A stretch of 64,000 nt of DNA from Phialophora verrucosa (taxonomy: Eukaryota > Ascomycota > Eurotiomycetes > Chaetothyriales > Herpotrichiellaceae): positions 191,001 through 255,000 of the forward strand of contig MSED01000011.1 of assembly GCA_002099365.1 (NCBI GenBank), in the 5' to 3' direction. The translations under genes and the position numbers were made by a program. A model generated the notes under the pieces. The model was not told the DNA's origin and did no database searches. It saw only the letters and a program-made list of their open reading frames with translations. This document shows, piece by piece, positions 62,843-64,000 of the stretch (positions within the stretch are counted from its first letter, which is position 1; each line of letters begins with the position of its first letter).

Positions 62843-63236
62843 GTTTAGCGTTCAGCTAGGCCAATGTACAACAACCGATTCTCATCCGCCTGGCCCTTGC
62901 GCGCCATTATATCTGCATCTTTTCGAAAGGTTCGCCCGAGGCGCCGAGCCAAACAGTAGCCCTGTGTGTGTCGGCAATGGATCCTCGTGTATTTGGCCTC
63001 CGAACACATCATGGGCAACTTTCCGCGCTGGGGCCCACGACATGCTGCCTGGGATGCCGAATATACAAGACCTTAGCCGGATTCCTCGAACTACCAACCG
63101 CCTCATATGACTGATGCTATCTTGGGTCGATCTATCGGCTAGCAGCTCGCACCAGAGGTCTCACGGGTGGATAGCCAGTCTGCCTCGAATCACATATGAT
63201 ATATTGTGCGAGCTCGAAGTCGAAGGATTCGCACCA
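62843..63236. other. Intergenic sequence between two decayed genes
   Basis: No gene. It separates the divergently oriented transketolase and monooxygenase relics and may contain what is left of both promoters. Confidence 0.5.
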
Positions 63237-64000
63237 ATGGCTTCGGGACGGACAGCAGAGCCCCGTCTTGATGTCATCCGATGCGGAGTTGCTGGTATCG
63301 CCCTTTCGGCACGGCTCCGGTCACAGCTGTGTTATGGGAACCTTGTAGTTTTACGAACGGGAGAGATCCATTGGTGGAACATGGTATCTGAACACATACC
63401 CCAGCGTTGGCTGTCATGTCGACTCTCACCTCGACTCCTTCTCCTTCAACCTGGACCCAACTGGTCCAAGCAATTCGCCGAGCAGGCCGAAATCCTTCAA
63501 TATCTGGAAGCCACGGTCGACAAGTTTAGCATCAGGCCCCATGTGCGTCGGGTTCAACTACCTGTACAGGCACCGCCGGCTAACAACACAGGCACTCCTC
63601 TCCCACTATACTACTATAGGCTTAGTGCGATATACTTGGCACACGTCCAGGCTTACCAGAAGGTGCTCGTAGATGCCGCCGACAGCCAACCTACTCGTAG
63701 CGCTAATCAAGTAACTATTGCTGAGTGCAATGGCGGAAACTACCAACCATCAACCAGGAGGTATCACTATCTCTAGTGGTGTTGTAGGTATGATGGAGAA
63801 GTACTAATTCTAAATAGGCTTAGCTCCTTGGAGTCTACTCGACTACTGGTAGCAACACCATGTCACGTGCCGATCTAGTCCTTCCCAAATGGGGTTAGCG
63901 GGGAAGATTACCTGTTTTGTTAGCCGGGGGAGCCTGTGCAGGTAGTCAATGCCATCTTCGACCCTGGCTACCTCGAAAGTCTCCACAGCCCGAACATCAG
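63237..64000 (+). pseudogene. Flavin-containing/Baeyer-Villiger-type monooxygenase, broken, runs off the window
   Basis: ATG 63237 opens MASGRTAEPRLDVIRCGVAG, a damaged FAD-binding start (family form DVIICGAGIAG), then ALSARLRSQLCYGNLVV. After a frame shift SHLDSFSFNLDP (about 63428-63462) and, back in frame, NWSKQFAEQAEILQYLEATV and DKFSIRPHV follow the monooxygenase order. At the window end, in another frame, AIFDPGYLESLHSPNI matches a more C-terminal part of the same family. About 170 expected residues between RPHV and the last segment are missing. A 388-bp element sits inside (63558-63945). Frameshifts, an internal deletion and the insertion make it non-functional. Confidence 0.7.
63558..63945. 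mobile_element. 388-bp MITE-like element with 35-bp TIRs and TCAA duplication
   Basis: Left end 63558-63592 (CTACCTGTACAGGC...CACAGG) and right end 63911-63945 are inverted repeats with four mismatches in 35 bp. The 4-bp TCAA lies immediately outside both ends (63554-63557 and 63946-63949). The inside has no coding capacity for a transposase. Removing the element and one TCAA leaves an uninterrupted monooxygenase-like frame across the junction, which supports a true insertion. Confidence 0.75.

Overview
The window looks like nuclear DNA of a filamentous ascomycete (Pezizomycotina). Introns are short (about 51-61 bp) with GTATGT/GTAAGT-type donors, CTAAC-like branch points and CAG/TAG acceptors. 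There are no bacterial-style operons, genes are sparse, and much of the sequence is simple repeats, decayed coding remnants and transposon debris. I saw no rRNA or tRNA gene and no CRISPR array. The species cannot be named from sequence alone.

The dominant theme is a dispersed family of eight paralogues: A1 13613-14943(-), C1 17506-18858(+), B1 20245-21363(-), B2 23552-24703(-), B3 29458-30585(-), A2 37590-38903(+), C2 54974-56281(+) and B4 57854-58840(-). All share a core resembling the PD-(D/E)XK nuclease fold (Uma2/DUF820-like): a P-D dipeptide, then a hydrophobic strand ending in E-V-(G/A), usually followed by a serine two residues later. Six of the eight carry the same Pro/Gln/Ser-rich N-terminal leader (B4 a shortened, diverged form, C2 none). 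Seven of eight have the same upstream element, GCACGGCAGGTYAAGCGAG or its complement, 100-200 bp before the ATG. An intron in the same place and phase links subfamilies A and C. The picture is one promoter-plus-leader cassette on diverged nuclease-like C-termini, spread by segmental duplication; the 3' flanks of B1, B2 and B3 are also duplicated, and an orphan flank remains at 54.3 kb.

Other intact genes: a leucine-rich-repeat (RNI-like) protein at 10036-11664 whose conserved tail is cut off by a frameshift; a 285-residue protein of unknown function at 35265-36122; a DUF7924-type PD-(D/E)XK protein at 40891-42144; and an 872-residue protein at 43606-46224 with the H-x-E and C-x-x-C signature of OTT_1508-like deaminases. 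Two nuclease-like families and a putative nucleic-acid deaminase in one gene-poor, repeat-rich block suggest an accessory, perhaps conflict- or defence-related, compartment; that is inference.

The rest is decay: a Ty1/copia-like relic at 50.4-52.4 kb between short direct repeats, itself inside a pair of inverted repeats; a broken trypsin-like protease at 47.1-48.5 kb; a DUF7924 fragment at 49.0 kb; a kinesin-like P-loop relic with four stop codons at 59.9-60.7 kb; a transketolase N-terminal fragment at 62.4-62.8 kb; and a flavin monooxygenase pseudogene at 63.2-64.0 kb interrupted by a 388-bp element with 35-bp terminal inverted repeats and TCAA target-site duplications.
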